Source: Thiomicrorhabdus sp. (GTDB lineage Bacteria > Pseudomonadota > Gammaproteobacteria > Thiomicrospirales > Thiomicrospiraceae). From it: DNA of 44,465 bases. Below are positions 9,243 to 17,452 of this stretch, piece after piece. The stretch covers positions 1-44,465 of the forward strand of contig NZ_OY782568.1 of assembly GCF_963677875.1 (NCBI RefSeq), in the 5' to 3' direction. The notes under the pieces are model-generated. The model was given only the letters and a program-made list of their open reading frames with translations, ran no database searches and was not told the origin of the DNA. The first letter of the stretch is position 1, and every line of letters starts with the position of its first letter. The position numbers and the translations under genes are program-made.

Positions 9243-9707
9243 ATGCTACAAACCAATCAAGACGCGCCGGTATTCTCCGGTGTCAATCAAGCCGGTGAAA
9301 CCGTTGCTCTAAGCGACTTTTCCGGAAAACAAAACGTTCTTCTGTATTTCTACCCAAAAGACGACACCCCGGGCTGTACCATTGAAGCCAACGACTTCAC
9401 CTCACTTGTTGCAGAATTCGCCTCGGCCAATACTCAAGTCATCGGTGTCAGTAAAGACGATTGCGCCAGCCATCAGGCATTCATTAACAAATTCGGGTTG
9501 AAAATCGATCTGTTGGCCGACACGGATGGCAGTCTTTGCGAAGCCTACGGTGTCTGGCAACTCAAAGAAAAAAACGGCGTTTCTAAAATGGGCATTGTTC
9601 GTTCAACCTTTATCATCGATCAAACCGGAAAACTCGCTTACGTTGAATATGCTGTCAAGCCGGACGGCCACGCGCAAGCGATGCTGGAAAAAGTACAAAA
9701 GTTGTAA
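9243..9707 (+). CDS. bcp: Peroxiredoxin, Bcp/PrxQ family
   Basis: Thiol peroxidase that reduces H2O2 and organic peroxides in the cytosol. The 154-aa chain has the peroxidatic Cys45 in YPKDDTPGCTIEA, and Thr42 and the later FIIDQTGK support the fold. The resolving Cys that many Bcp proteins carry five residues later is missing: position 50 is Asn. Other cysteines are at 74 and 99. So it is either an atypical 2-Cys enzyme using one of these or a 1-Cys enzyme. The ATG at 9243 follows a GAAGGTAA ribosome-binding site. A strong hairpin follows the stop. Confidence 0.94.
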   Translation: MLQTNQDAPVFSGVNQAGETVALSDFSGKQNVLLYFYPKDDTPGCTIEANDFTSLVAEFASANTQVIGVSKDDCASHQAFINKFGLKIDLLADTDGSLCEAYGVWQLKEKNGVSKMGIVRSTFIIDQTGKLAYVEYAVKPDGHAQAMLEKVQKL

Positions 9708-9717
9708 ACTTGTCACT

Positions 9718-9745
9718 TTCCGGCGGGCATTTGATCCTGCCGGAA
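9718..9745 (+). terminator. Hairpin after bcp
   Basis: A ten-base-pair stem (TTCCGGCGGG paired with CCTGCCGGAA, one G-U pair) with an eight-base loop begins about ten bases after the bcp stop codon. There is no clear U tract on either side. It is probably a terminator or a 3'-end stabilising structure. Confidence 0.55.
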
Positions 9746-9805
9746 GCCAGAAAGTTCCAGCGATCTCATCAGCGCTCGGAAGGATTTCTTTATCAATCCG
9801 ATCAC

Positions 9806-10070
9806 TTAATCAGTGATTACCGTAGGCGATCACCGCAACCACAAAAACTTTCTTGACTCTCCTGGTGTAAGACGTGTTGTTCTCACATCAGACAATGCTC
9901 TACAGGCTCCGCGAAACCGGGTTGGTTTTACCCAAAATTCTAGTACTGGATGGAATCTCTGGAATTTTTCTGCGTTGCCTGCTCCAACATGAGCGCTTTG
10001 ATGTCATTCAACAGGGGCAATCGCTCTTCATCTCCTCTTCGACAATCTTCGCCGGTAATAACGACAAGTC
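9806..10070 (-). pseudogene. Decayed 3' remnant of a SIMPL-domain gene copy
   Basis: On the minus strand this stretch aligns base by base, with many substitutions and small indels, to the last ~265 bases of the intact SIMPL gene at 12858-13586. Shared blocks include ACTTTCTTGA then TGTAAGnCGTGTTGTT (here 9848-9880, there 12898-12922), the region around TTTnCCCAAAA, GAATTTnT, and TTGATGTCATTCA (here 9998-10011, there 13054-13067), ending at CCGGTAAT (about 10053). The stop-codon end matches at TTAATC. Frame continuity is lost and the N-terminal two thirds are absent. It is a dead duplicate or the relic of a recombination event. Confidence 0.72.
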
Positions 10071-10113
10071 ACTTTATCAGTGATGTTACAGATCGATTTT
10101 TTTTCGAAAAAAC

Positions 10114-10218
10114 CACTCATAAATCCAACACTCATAAATCCAACACTCATAAATCCAACACTCATAAATCCAACACTCATAAATCCAACACTCATAAATC
10201 CAACACTCATAAATCCAA
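10114..10218. repeat. Seven perfect tandem copies of a 15-bp unit
   Basis: The unit CACTCATAAATCCAA is repeated seven times without a single mismatch between the SIMPL remnant and mesX, ending about 170 bases before the mesX start. The unit length is a multiple of three, but no reading frame with a plausible start uses it. Perfect identity implies recent expansion or active slippage. It lies where a promoter or leader of mesX would be. Confidence 0.97.
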
Positions 10219-10389
10219 TGAAGACACCAGACATCAAAGCGATTTAATACAAATTAAATTCATGTTTAATTGAAATAAAATCATTTTTATTCATATAAAG
10301 ATTCAAGTAGCATTCTCTGTCATCAACTCTGGATGGACTCTCGATTAGACAATCAGAGGTTCATCGGAAAAATAGGATGCGAAAACACA

Positions 10390-11364
10390 ATGAATAGAGA
10401 CTTCAGCTACACCATTAAAAGTATTTGTTTCGATGAGAATTATCAGCCATCAGACAATACTCGAATCACGACAAACTTTGCGAATTTAGCACGTGGCGAG
10501 AGTCGCCGGCAGAACTTACGCAACGCCATCAAGATGATTAACAATCGTTTTAATACGCTGGCGCATTGGGATAATCCCAAATTGGACCGCTACTCGGTCG
10601 AACTGGAAATCATTCATGTGGATATTGATGTTGAAGGCAACGGTCAGACCTTCCCAACGATCGAAATTTTGCAAACGAATATTCTCGATCACAAAACCAA
10701 TCAACGCATTGAGGGGCTTGCCGGTAATAATTTTTCCTCTTATGTTCGTGATTATGATTTCAGCGTCTTACTGCTGGAACACAATAAAAATCAACCAGAA
10801 TTTAGTATCCCGGAAAATTTTGGTGATCTGCATGGCAAGATGTTTAAAGCTTTTATCAACTCAGATGCGTACCGGCAGCGTTTTCACAAACCTCCCGTTA
10901 TCTGTTTAAGTGTGTCGAATAACAAAATCTATCATCGCACTGAAAATCAGCATCCGGTATTGGGTGTTGAGTATCGACCGAATGGATCGTCTTTGACGGA
11001 ACAATACTTCAAAAAAATGGGCTTACAGGTGCGCTATTTTATGCCGCCAAACAGTGTTGCACCCTTAGCGTTTTATTTCTTTGGTGACTTATTGAGCGAT
11101 TACAGCAATCTTGAATTGATCGGCACCATCAGCACAATGGAAACCTTCCAAAAAATTTACCGCCCAGAAATTTATAACGCCAATACGGTTGCCGGAGAGT
11201 GCTATCAGCCAAGCCTGCAACACGAAGATCACTCATTAACTCGCATTGTGTATGACCGCGAAGAACGCAACCGTTTAGCGATTGAACAAGGCAGATTTGC
11301 CGAGGAAAAATTCATCAAACCTTACCAAACGGTGCTTGAGCAATGGTCGGCTAATTACGCTTGA
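10390..11364 (+). CDS. mesX: DUF1852 protein MesX, partner of methionine synthase MesD
   Basis: A 324-aa DUF1852 protein. The start at 10390 gives the family-type N-terminus (MNRDFSYTIKSICFDENYQP, then ARGESRRQNLRNAIKMINNRF, LAHWDNPKLDRYSVELEI). In-frame upstream ATG 10333 would add 19 atypical residues. From published genetics as I recall them, DUF1852 (MesX) is required with the core-MetE protein MesD for folate-independent methionine synthesis in aerobic bacteria, with the methyl donor uncertain. That pairing is reproduced here: the MesD gene follows on the same strand after 175 bases. No transmembrane segment or known cofactor motif is seen. The operon has a perfect tandem repeat array in its upstream region. 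Confidence 0.88.
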   Translation: MNRDFSYTIKSICFDENYQPSDNTRITTNFANLARGESRRQNLRNAIKMINNRFNTLAHWDNPKLDRYSVELEIIHVDIDVEGNGQTFPTIEILQTNILDHKTNQRIEGLAGNNFSSYVRDYDFSVLLLEHNKNQPEFSIPENFGDLHGKMFKAFINSDAYRQRFHKPPVICLSVSNNKIYHRTENQHPVLGVEYRPNGSSLTEQYFKKMGLQVRYFMPPNSVAPLAFYFFGDLLSDYSNLELIGTISTMETFQKIYRPEIYNANTVAGECYQPSLQHEDHSLTRIVYDREERNRLAIEQGRFAEEKFIKPYQTVLEQWSANYA

Positions 11365-11539
11365 AAATCCCCATTCGGTGTTGCTGCTTGCTTATTTGGC
11401 TTTACCACAAAAATGCAGGAGCATTTTAGGGTTCGAACCCGGCATGGATAAAACACAAGGGCAGGCCTTGGAAACCGTATTCACAGCGCTTCGATTGCGA
11501 AATTTATAAAAAATAACCAAACCTTCAACGGAATTTAGA

Positions 11540-12574
11540 ATGAACAAACTACTCCCCACTTCTACTGTCGGCAGTTTGCCGAAACCTGCTTGGCTTGCCG
11601 AGCCGGAAACTCTTTGGTCGCCTTGGAAGTTACACGGCGACGAATTAATCGAAGGCAAACAAGATGCGCTGCGAGTCACCTTGCAGGAGCAAATTAACGC
11701 TGGCATTGATATTGTCAGTGACGGTGAGCAAACCCGTCAACATTTTGTAACCACCTTTATCGAACACCTGGACGGCGTGGATTTTGAGAAACGCGAAACC
11801 GTTCGAATCCGTAATCGCTATGATGCGAGCGTGCCGTCGGTTGTGGGTGCTGTCAGCCGTCAAAAACCGGTTTTTGTCGAAGATGCCAGGTTTTTACGCC
11901 AACAAACCCGTCAACCGATTAAGTGGTGCCTGCCAGGCCCCATGACAATGATCGATACCCTGTACGACGCTCATTATCAAAGTCGCGAAAAACTCGCTTG
12001 GGAATTCGCCAGCATTCTGAATCAGGAAGCCAAAGAACTTGAGGCGGCAGGCGTGGATATTATCCAGTTTGATGAACCGGCATTTAATGTATTTTTTGAA
12101 GAGGTCAATGATTGGGGAATTGCCGCTTTGGAAAGAGCTGTTGAAGGGCTGAAATGCGAAACCGCAGTGCATATTTGCTACGGCTACGGCATTAAAGCCA
12201 ATACCGATTGGAAAAAAACATTGGGCTCAGAATGGCGTCAATATGAAGAGACTTTCCCCACACTGCAAAACTCGAATATCGATATTATCTCACTTGAATA
12301 CCAAAACTCGAATGTCCCAATGGAACTTATGGAACTGATTCGCGGTAAAAAAGTGATGGTTGGAGCAATTGATGTCGCGAATCATGCCATTGAGACACCT
12401 CAGGAAGTAGCGGATACGCTACGCAAGGCACTGCAATTTGTCGACCCCGACAAGCTCTATCCTTGCACCAACTGCGGCATGGCTCCCCTACCTCGTGACG
12501 TTGCCAGAGGCAAGCTAAAAGCCTTAAGTGCAGGTGCAGAAATCATCCGCAGCGAACTTTCGAACCAGCATTAA
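11540..12574 (+). CDS. mesD: Core methionine synthase MesD (MetE C-terminal-domain-only protein)
   Basis: A 344-aa homologue of the catalytic C-terminal barrel of cobalamin-independent methionine synthase. It lacks the ~400-residue N-terminal half found in MetE that binds methyltetrahydrofolate polyglutamate. It starts with the substrate loop STVGSLPKP. Zinc ligands for homocysteine are present: His211 and Cys213 in VHICYGYG, a Glu in SLEYQN (253) and Cys312 in CTNCGMAPLP. IQFDEPAF (about 175-182) is the family motif. It should transfer a methyl group to homocysteine without B12 and, in this subfamily, without folate. Its partner MesX is upstream. It offers methionine synthesis when B12 is scarce, relevant because the same window carries B12 salvage genes. 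Confidence 0.9.
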   Translation: MNKLLPTSTVGSLPKPAWLAEPETLWSPWKLHGDELIEGKQDALRVTLQEQINAGIDIVSDGEQTRQHFVTTFIEHLDGVDFEKRETVRIRNRYDASVPSVVGAVSRQKPVFVEDARFLRQQTRQPIKWCLPGPMTMIDTLYDAHYQSREKLAWEFASILNQEAKELEAAGVDIIQFDEPAFNVFFEEVNDWGIAALERAVEGLKCETAVHICYGYGIKANTDWKKTLGSEWRQYEETFPTLQNSNIDIISLEYQNSNVPMELMELIRGKKVMVGAIDVANHAIETPQEVADTLRKALQFVDPDKLYPCTNCGMAPLPRDVARGKLKALSAGAEIIRSELSNQH

Positions 12575-12857
12575 TCCTTGACGGGACAACACTCTGACAA
12601 CACCCGGTTGCCAAGAAAATTTGGCCACACATTTGGAATATATTTCCTCGGAGATTTTCTCTGGCCTATTGGCGTTTTACCAGCGTTAAATTGTTGTGGA
12701 TTCGATAAATCATCGCGAAAATCTACACGGTCTGATCGCTGGCAAACAGGCTTGACGTTCAATTTTTCGTCCACTCTTTACAATCCAATTATGGTCTTTC
12801 GAGCAACAGCAAAGCCCAGCCTAACGTTCCGACAGCCCGAAGGGGCCGGGACAATAA

Positions 12858-13586
12858 TTAATCGGATAAATAGTAGGTGATTGTCGAAACAACGCGGACT
12901 TTCTTGATGTAAGGCGTGTTGTTATCACGGGAAACAATGCTGAACTGGCCCTGCGAAGCCGATTTGATTTTCCCCAAAACACTGCTGGAATCCTTGGCGA
13001 ATTTCTGGGCAACTTCGCGCGCATTCTGTGTCGCCTCTTCCACCATTGCCGGCTTGATGTCATTCAGCTGGGTAAACAGATATTCAGTTCGCGATTCGTA
13101 ATTTCCTCCGGTAATCACAATTCCCTGTTTGCCCAGTTCCGACAAACGACTTTGCAGAGTCCGCACCAGATCAATATCTTTTGAATAGACCGTTACAGTC
13201 TGGGTTGCCGTATAGCGGAACTGTGCCTGATTCTGGTTCCCGTACTGCTGGGCAAGCTTATCGGTAATCGCCGGTGACGAAAAAGAAACATCTTGAGCAG
13301 CAATGCCTGAAGACTTCAAAAAATCGCTGATTTTGCCACTGTTGCGATCAAGCGTTTTATACAGCGTTTCCAGATCGTTATCGGCAATCGAAAAGCGGAT
13401 CGGCCAGATGACCACATCCGCCTTAACTTCTTTTTCCGCCAGCCCTTTCACCGTCACCGTCCGTTCGAAAGATTTAAAATCGATCGTTGCTTTGCCCAAT
13501 AACCAACCCAGCAAACCCAACCCAATGATCAGACTGCTTCCTAAAACGACCGCATGAAACTTTGAATGCATCTGCATATTCTGCAT
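12858..13586 (-). CDS. SIMPL-domain (DUF541) membrane-anchored or exported protein
   Basis: A 242-aa SIMPL/DUF541-family protein. An N-terminal hydrophobic segment (residues ~11-29, VVLGSSLIIGLGLLGWLLG) should act as signal anchor, placing the rest in the periplasm. The family pattern is VTVKGLAEKEVKADVVIWPIRF, then the two repeated alpha/beta halves and the C-terminal SKDIDLVRTLQSRLSELGKQGI and EATQNAREVAQKFAKDSSS. The role of the family is unclear; some members form multimeric rings in the envelope. AGGGAG precedes the ATG at 13586. A decayed copy of its 3' third lies at 9806-10070. Confidence 0.85.
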   Translation of the reverse strand: MQNMQMHSKFHAVVLGSSLIIGLGLLGWLLGKATIDFKSFERTVTVKGLAEKEVKADVVIWPIRFSIADNDLETLYKTLDRNSGKISDFLKSSGIAAQDVSFSSPAITDKLAQQYGNQNQAQFRYTATQTVTVYSKDIDLVRTLQSRLSELGKQGIVITGGNYESRTEYLFTQLNDIKPAMVEEATQNAREVAQKFAKDSSSVLGKIKSASQGQFSIVSRDNNTPYIKKVRVVSTITYYLSD

Positions 13587-13624
13587 ACTCCCTGTCTCCT
13601 TAATTTTCCATACCGAAAGCCGAA

Positions 13625-14122
13625 TTAATCGGCATCCGCTTCCCGGTTCTGCTTACGCTTTTCAATTTCCAGTTGCCGGGCCTGTTCGGCTTTGCCTTCC
13701 GGATCGCTTAATTGCGCATAGGCGATGTCAAACGCACCTTGCTGAAATTTTTTCAGACCGGTTTCGGCAAACGGAATCGTCATGGGATACTTTTTGAAAA
13801 TCGCTTTTTGCGTGGTGCCAGTCATTAACAGAACTTCGCAATTGTCGATCAGTTGTATCACCGCCTCCAACTTGAAACCGTTGGCTCCACCGGCAAATTT
13901 GCCTTTTTTCATGCGTTCGCGAATCACCAGCTGATCGACTTTATAATCTTCGATCAGCTTGGCGATACTTTTTTGAAAATAGCGCAAATCTCCCGCACTG
14001 TCCGGATTGCGGCACTCGACACGACGCGCACGGCACTCCGGCAGGTAAAACATGCCGTTGCTGTATTCCACTAAGGCGACCACGGCATCATTGCCGGTCA
14101 ATTCAACACCCAAAACTCGCAT
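13625..14122 (-). CDS. DUF3010 family protein
   Basis: A 165-aa cytosolic protein of the DUF3010 family, recognised from its N-terminus MRVLGVELTGNDAVVALVEY and VDQLVIRERMKKGKFAGGANGFKLEAVIQL. The start of the protein resembles an RNase H/RuvC-like strand order with an acidic residue in GVELTG, but no nuclease activity is known to me. A basic, charged tail follows (GKAEQARQLEIEKRKQN). AGGAGATGAA precedes the ATG. It lies just downstream of glnS, separated from it by a terminator. Confidence 0.78.
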   Translation of the reverse strand: MRVLGVELTGNDAVVALVEYSNGMFYLPECRARRVECRNPDSAGDLRYFQKSIAKLIEDYKVDQLVIRERMKKGKFAGGANGFKLEAVIQLIDNCEVLLMTGTTQKAIFKKYPMTIPFAETGLKKFQQGAFDIAYAQLSDPEGKAEQARQLEIEKRKQNREADAD

Positions 14123-14151
14123 TTCATCTCCTGTTAAAAGAGCAGTAAAAC

Positions 14152-14180
14152 AAAAAAGGCGACTTGATGCCGCCCTTTTT
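14152..14180 (-). terminator. Intrinsic terminator of glnS
   Basis: On the minus strand AAAAAGGGCGGC...GCCTTTTTTG forms a GC stem (GGCG/CGCC, flanked by A/T pairs) followed by six T residues, starting about nine bases after the glnS stop codon. It separates glnS from the DUF3010 gene. Confidence 0.8.
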
Positions 14181-14188
14181 CATCTGAA

Positions 14189-15868
14189 TTATTTTTGATT
14201 CGACCAGGTGTCTCTCAAAGCGACCGTGCGGTTAAAGACCATTCGATCGGTCATTTTATTATCGCGACAGAAATAGCCTTCACGCTCACACTGATAAGCC
14301 TGTTCGACAGGAGCTTCAGCCATGCCCGGTTCCACAAAACCGTTTTTGATAATCAGCGAATCGGGGTTCAAAACCGATTCGAAATCTTCGGCCTTGCCGG
14401 GATTCGGCACAGTAAACAAACGATCGTAAACACGGAATTCAGCCGGGAGCGCTTTCGACGCCTCCACAAAGTGAATCACCCCTTTTACCTTGCGGCCGTC
14501 AGCCGGATTTTTACCCAGAGTTTCCGGATCGTAAGAGCAGTAAATCGTAGTGAAGTTGCCTTCGGCATCGGTTTCAAAACGCTCGCCTTTAATGATATAG
14601 GCGTTGCGCAAACGCACTTCCTTACCGATCGCCAGACGCTGATACTTGCCGTTCGGAGCGGTTTCCATAAAGTCGGCACGGTCGATATACAGTTCGCGGC
14701 CAAAGAAAATTTCCCGTTTGCCCATCGCTTCGTTTTGCGGATGAACCGGAGCCTGAATCGCTTCCACCTCACCTTGCGGATAATTCTCGATAATCACTTT
14801 AATCGGATCCATCACCGCCATAGTACGCGGCGCAACCTTATTCAAATCATCCCGAACTGCCACTTCCAGAATGCCCATTTCAGTCATGCTGTCGACTTTG
14901 GAAATTCCGATGCGTTCGGCAAAATCGCGAACAGAGGCCGGAGTATAGCCGCGGCGGCGCATTCCGGAAATCGTCGGCATGCGTGGATCGTCCCAACCTT
15001 CAACCAATTTGTCATTAACCAACTGATGAAGTTTCCGCTTGGACATAACCGTGTATTCCAGATTCAAACGCGAAAACTCGTACTGGTGCGGGCGATCCGG
15101 GCGGTCAAAATCATCAAGATGCTCCAAAAGCCAGTCGTAAATGCGACGGTTGTCTTGAAACTCCAAAGTACATAGCGAGTGTGTCACCCCCTCGATTCCA
15201 TCAGAAATACAATGAGCGAAATCATACATCGGATAAATGCACCACTCATCGCCGGTCTGATGATGATGCTCGAAGCGGACGCGGTAAAGTGTCGGATCGC
15301 GCATGCACATGAACGAGGAAGCCATATCGATTTTGGCGCGCAGAACACACTCGCCTTCTTTGAAACCGCCGGCGCGCATTTTTTCGAACAACGCCAGATT
15401 TTCCTGCGGCGACGTATCACGGTAAGGACTGTTTTTTCCCGGTTCTTTTAAGGTTCCCCGATATTCACGGGTTTCTTCGGCATTCAGAAAGCAAACATAA
15501 GCCAAGCCTTTATTAATCAGCTCAACCGCATATTGATAAAACTTTTCGAAATAATTTGAGGAATAGCAAGGCTCGCCCTCCCAATGAAAGCCTAACCAGC
15601 GAACGTCGTTTTTGATGGATTCAACATACTCGACATCTTCTTTGGCCGGATTGGTATCGTCAAAACGCAGATTGCATTTGCCTTGATAATCTTCGGCCAA
15701 CCCAAAGTTCAGGCAAATGGATTTGGCGTGACCGATATGCAGATAACCGTTCGGCTCCGGCGGGAAACGTGTACACACTCGATCGTGCAATTGATTGGCT
15801 AAATCATCGTTAATAATATTGCGGATAAAATTGACTGGGCGTTCGATCCCTTCCGGCTTATTGCTCAT
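14189..15868 (-). CDS. glnS: Glutaminyl-tRNA synthetase
   Basis: Class I aminoacyl-tRNA synthetase that charges tRNA-Gln. The 559-aa length is normal. The HIGH motif appears as [15 protein letters not shown] (about residues 36-50) and the KMSKS loop as [11 protein letters not shown] (about 270). The C-terminal anticodon-binding beta barrels include the [12 protein letters not shown] and [11 protein letters not shown] end typical of GlnRS. Presence of GlnRS means direct Gln-tRNA formation. It is transcribed alone. Confidence 0.97.
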   Translation of the reverse strand: MSNKPEGIERPVNFIRNIINDDLANQLHDRVCTRFPPEPNGYLHIGHAKSICLNFGLAEDYQGKCNLRFDDTNPAKEDVEYVESIKNDVRWLGFHWEGEPCYSSNYFEKFYQYAVELINKGLAYVCFLNAEETREYRGTLKEPGKNSPYRDTSPQENLALFEKMRAGGFKEGECVLRAKIDMASSFMCMRDPTLYRVRFEHHHQTGDEWCIYPMYDFAHCISDGIEGVTHSLCTLEFQDNRRIYDWLLEHLDDFDRPDRPHQYEFSRLNLEYTVMSKRKLHQLVNDKLVEGWDDPRMPTISGMRRRGYTPASVRDFAERIGISKVDSMTEMGILEVAVRDDLNKVAPRTMAVMDPIKVIIENYPQGEVEAIQAPVHPQNEAMGKREIFFGRELYIDRADFMETAPNGKYQRLAIGKEVRLRNAYIIKGERFETDAEGNFTTIYCSYDPETLGKNPADGRKVKGVIHFVEASKALPAEFRVYDRLFTVPNPGKAEDFESVLNPDSLIIKNGFVEPGMAEAPVEQAYQCEREGYFCRDNKMTDRMVFNRTVALRDTWSNQK

Positions 15869-15906
15869 GGAAATACAAAACCTATAACAAACTCATCAAG
15901 ACAAAC

Positions 15907-15924
15907 GGGCCGAGAAAACGGCCC
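15907..15924 (-). other. Small GC hairpin upstream of glnS
   Basis: GGGCCG and CGGCCC flank the six-base loop AGAAAA, 39 bases before the glnS ATG. On the minus strand it is followed by only a short T stretch. It could be the terminator of the gene at 16052-16387 or part of the glnS leader. Confidence 0.4.
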
Positions 15925-16051
15925 ATGAAATAAATGCGCTTGATTATAGCATATAAAAGGCCGTTACAAATTGCTTGCAACCCCGTTATTGAGACCCGAA
16001 AAGCAAACCTGCGCCCCCTTCCCTAACGCCGGAAGGACGGAGTCATTTAAG

Positions 16052-16387
16052 CTATTTAACGAGAAGATCCATCAATCGCATATGCAGTCTTTCCAGCACT
16101 TTGATATTTTCCTGACTACGCTCGGGATTGAATCTCGGATCATCCAATGCATCGATGTTCATCTGCCACAGACGACGACAAGTCTGCAAAGTGACCCGTA
16201 GCTCATACGGCGTCGGATTACCGGCGACCGCCCAATCGCGAGGCATCATAAATACCTCTTTACAACGAAAAGTGGCAATTTTGCTATCTGCTTTACCCTC
16301 GTCAGCGCCAATTTCGGCTTTTCTCAAGTCAGAACGCCTGGACTGATCAGGTAAAGTCTTCGGGTTTAAAACCGTCACACTGGCCAT
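16052..16387 (-). CDS. Hypothetical soluble protein, 111 aa
   Basis: I do not recognise this family. The protein is hydrophilic with no signal peptide or membrane segment. It has a basic N-terminal part (TLPDQSRRSDLRKAEIGADE) and a C-terminal half of amphipathic helices (PTPYELRVTLQTCRRLWQ, then QENIKVLERLHMRLMDLL). An excellent ribosome-binding site (AAGGAG, six bases before ATG) supports it as a real gene. The 290 bases upstream are strongly AT-rich and without a gene, suggesting a promoter region. It is transcribed alone or into glnS. Confidence 0.65.
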   Translation of the reverse strand: MASVTVLNPKTLPDQSRRSDLRKAEIGADEGKADSKIATFRCKEVFMMPRDWAVAGNPTPYELRVTLQTCRRLWQMNIDALDDPRFNPERSQENIKVLERLHMRLMDLLVK

Positions 16388-16678
16388 AGTTTTCTCCTTA
16401 TCAGGGGGAAATCAACAATTGAAAAGACCTTACCTCTGGCTCCAGTATAAAAACCAAGTGTGGAACTCGGAAATAGTTTTTTGTAATAGTAATCCTTAAT
16501 AAACGTAATACATATCTATAGATTTTTATCGATTTTTTTTATTGTAAGAATTCTGTTCGCGAAAAGAGAGAACGCATGGAACAGGCAACGCCTGTCACCC
16601 GCCCCCCTGCAAGAAAAAACGGAGGACAATCTTCGGCAACCGCCTGAAGAAAAGGAAAAAGATTATCCAGAAAAGGAA

Positions 16679-17452
16679 TTATCGGCTGGTTTCGAAATCA
16701 ACCTTGAACTGTTTGGCCGTACGACCGCTGCGGCCACCCCGCGACGTTGCAAAGCGCGCTGCCAGACGATGCAACTCTTCACGATCGCCATCAAAATCAA
16801 CAAACAGCTTGTCGATCATTTGCAGATACACGTCCTGAACGGGGGCGTAAAACGACAGACTTAATCCGAAACGATCCGCCAGAGACAATGATTCTTCGAC
16901 ATTATCACCATAATGCAGTTCACCGTTTGGATTGATGCGGACATTTTGATTGTCGCTGCTTTTTTCCGGCAGCAAATGCCGTCGGTTGGATGTCGCCATC
17001 ATCAGGATATTTTCAGGAGGTAACTCAATGGAACCTTCCATCAGAACTTTCAAATGACGGTAACGCTTGTCGCCCGGTTCGAACGTCAGATCATCACAAT
17101 AAAGAATGAATTTCCACGGCTCTTCTCGCAGCTGATCACTGATCTCCGGCAGATCACCAATATCATCTTTTTCAACCTCGACCACCCTCAGGCGCTGCTC
17201 ACGATAATGGTTTAAAGCGGCCTTGATTAATGAAGATTTACCAGTGCCGCGAGCCCCCCAGAGCAACACATGATTTGCCGCCTCGCCACGTAAAAACGCC
17301 TGAAGATTGAGATTGAAACGGCGTTTTTGCTCATCAATTCCCAACAGATCATCCATTCCAATCGGGTCCAGAGCCTTAACGGCACGCAGCTTCTGCGTTC
17401 GACTGCGCCAGACTGCCGCCCGGGTTTTCTGCCAGTCGATTTCTTCAGACAT
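16679..17452 (-). CDS. DUF815-family AAA ATPase
   Basis: A 257-aa cytosolic P-loop ATPase of the DUF815 family. Walker A is GARGTGKSS (about residue 65), Walker B is FILYCDDLTFE, sensor 1 is ILMMATSNRRHLLP, and DRFGLSLSFYAP provides an arginine of the family type. The start at 17452 (MSEEIDWQK) overlaps the end of the upstream SbmA-like gene by eight bases, so the two are translationally coupled. The role of DUF815 proteins is not established. The coupling hints at a link to the transporter but is not proof. Confidence 0.83.
   Translation of the reverse strand: MSEEIDWQKTRAAVWRSRTQKLRAVKALDPIGMDDLLGIDEQKRRFNLNLQAFLRGEAANHVLLWGARGTGKSSLIKAALNHYREQRLRVVEVEKDDIGDLPEISDQLREEPWKFILYCDDLTFEPGDKRYRHLKVLMEGSIELPPENILMMATSNRRHLLPEKSSDNQNVRINPNGELHYGDNVEESLSLADRFGLSLSFYAPVQDVYLQMIDKLFVDFDGDREELHRLAARFATSRGGRSGRTAKQFKVDFETSR

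Noticed and set aside
11365-11509. Open frame between mesX and mesD (…LPQKCRSILGFEPG…)
   Set aside because: It begins inside mesX in another frame, with no start or ribosome-binding site in the gap. It looks protein-like by eye but may be chance.
12571-12774. 67-codon minus-strand frame after mesD
   Set aside because: It overlaps the mesD end, has no recognised domain and no start signal; the plus-strand frame over the same bases is no better.
12829-12857. GC-rich hairpin-like sequence (GCCCGAAGGGGC) after the SIMPL gene
   Set aside because: The stem is only four base pairs and there is no T tract, so it is not a convincing terminator.
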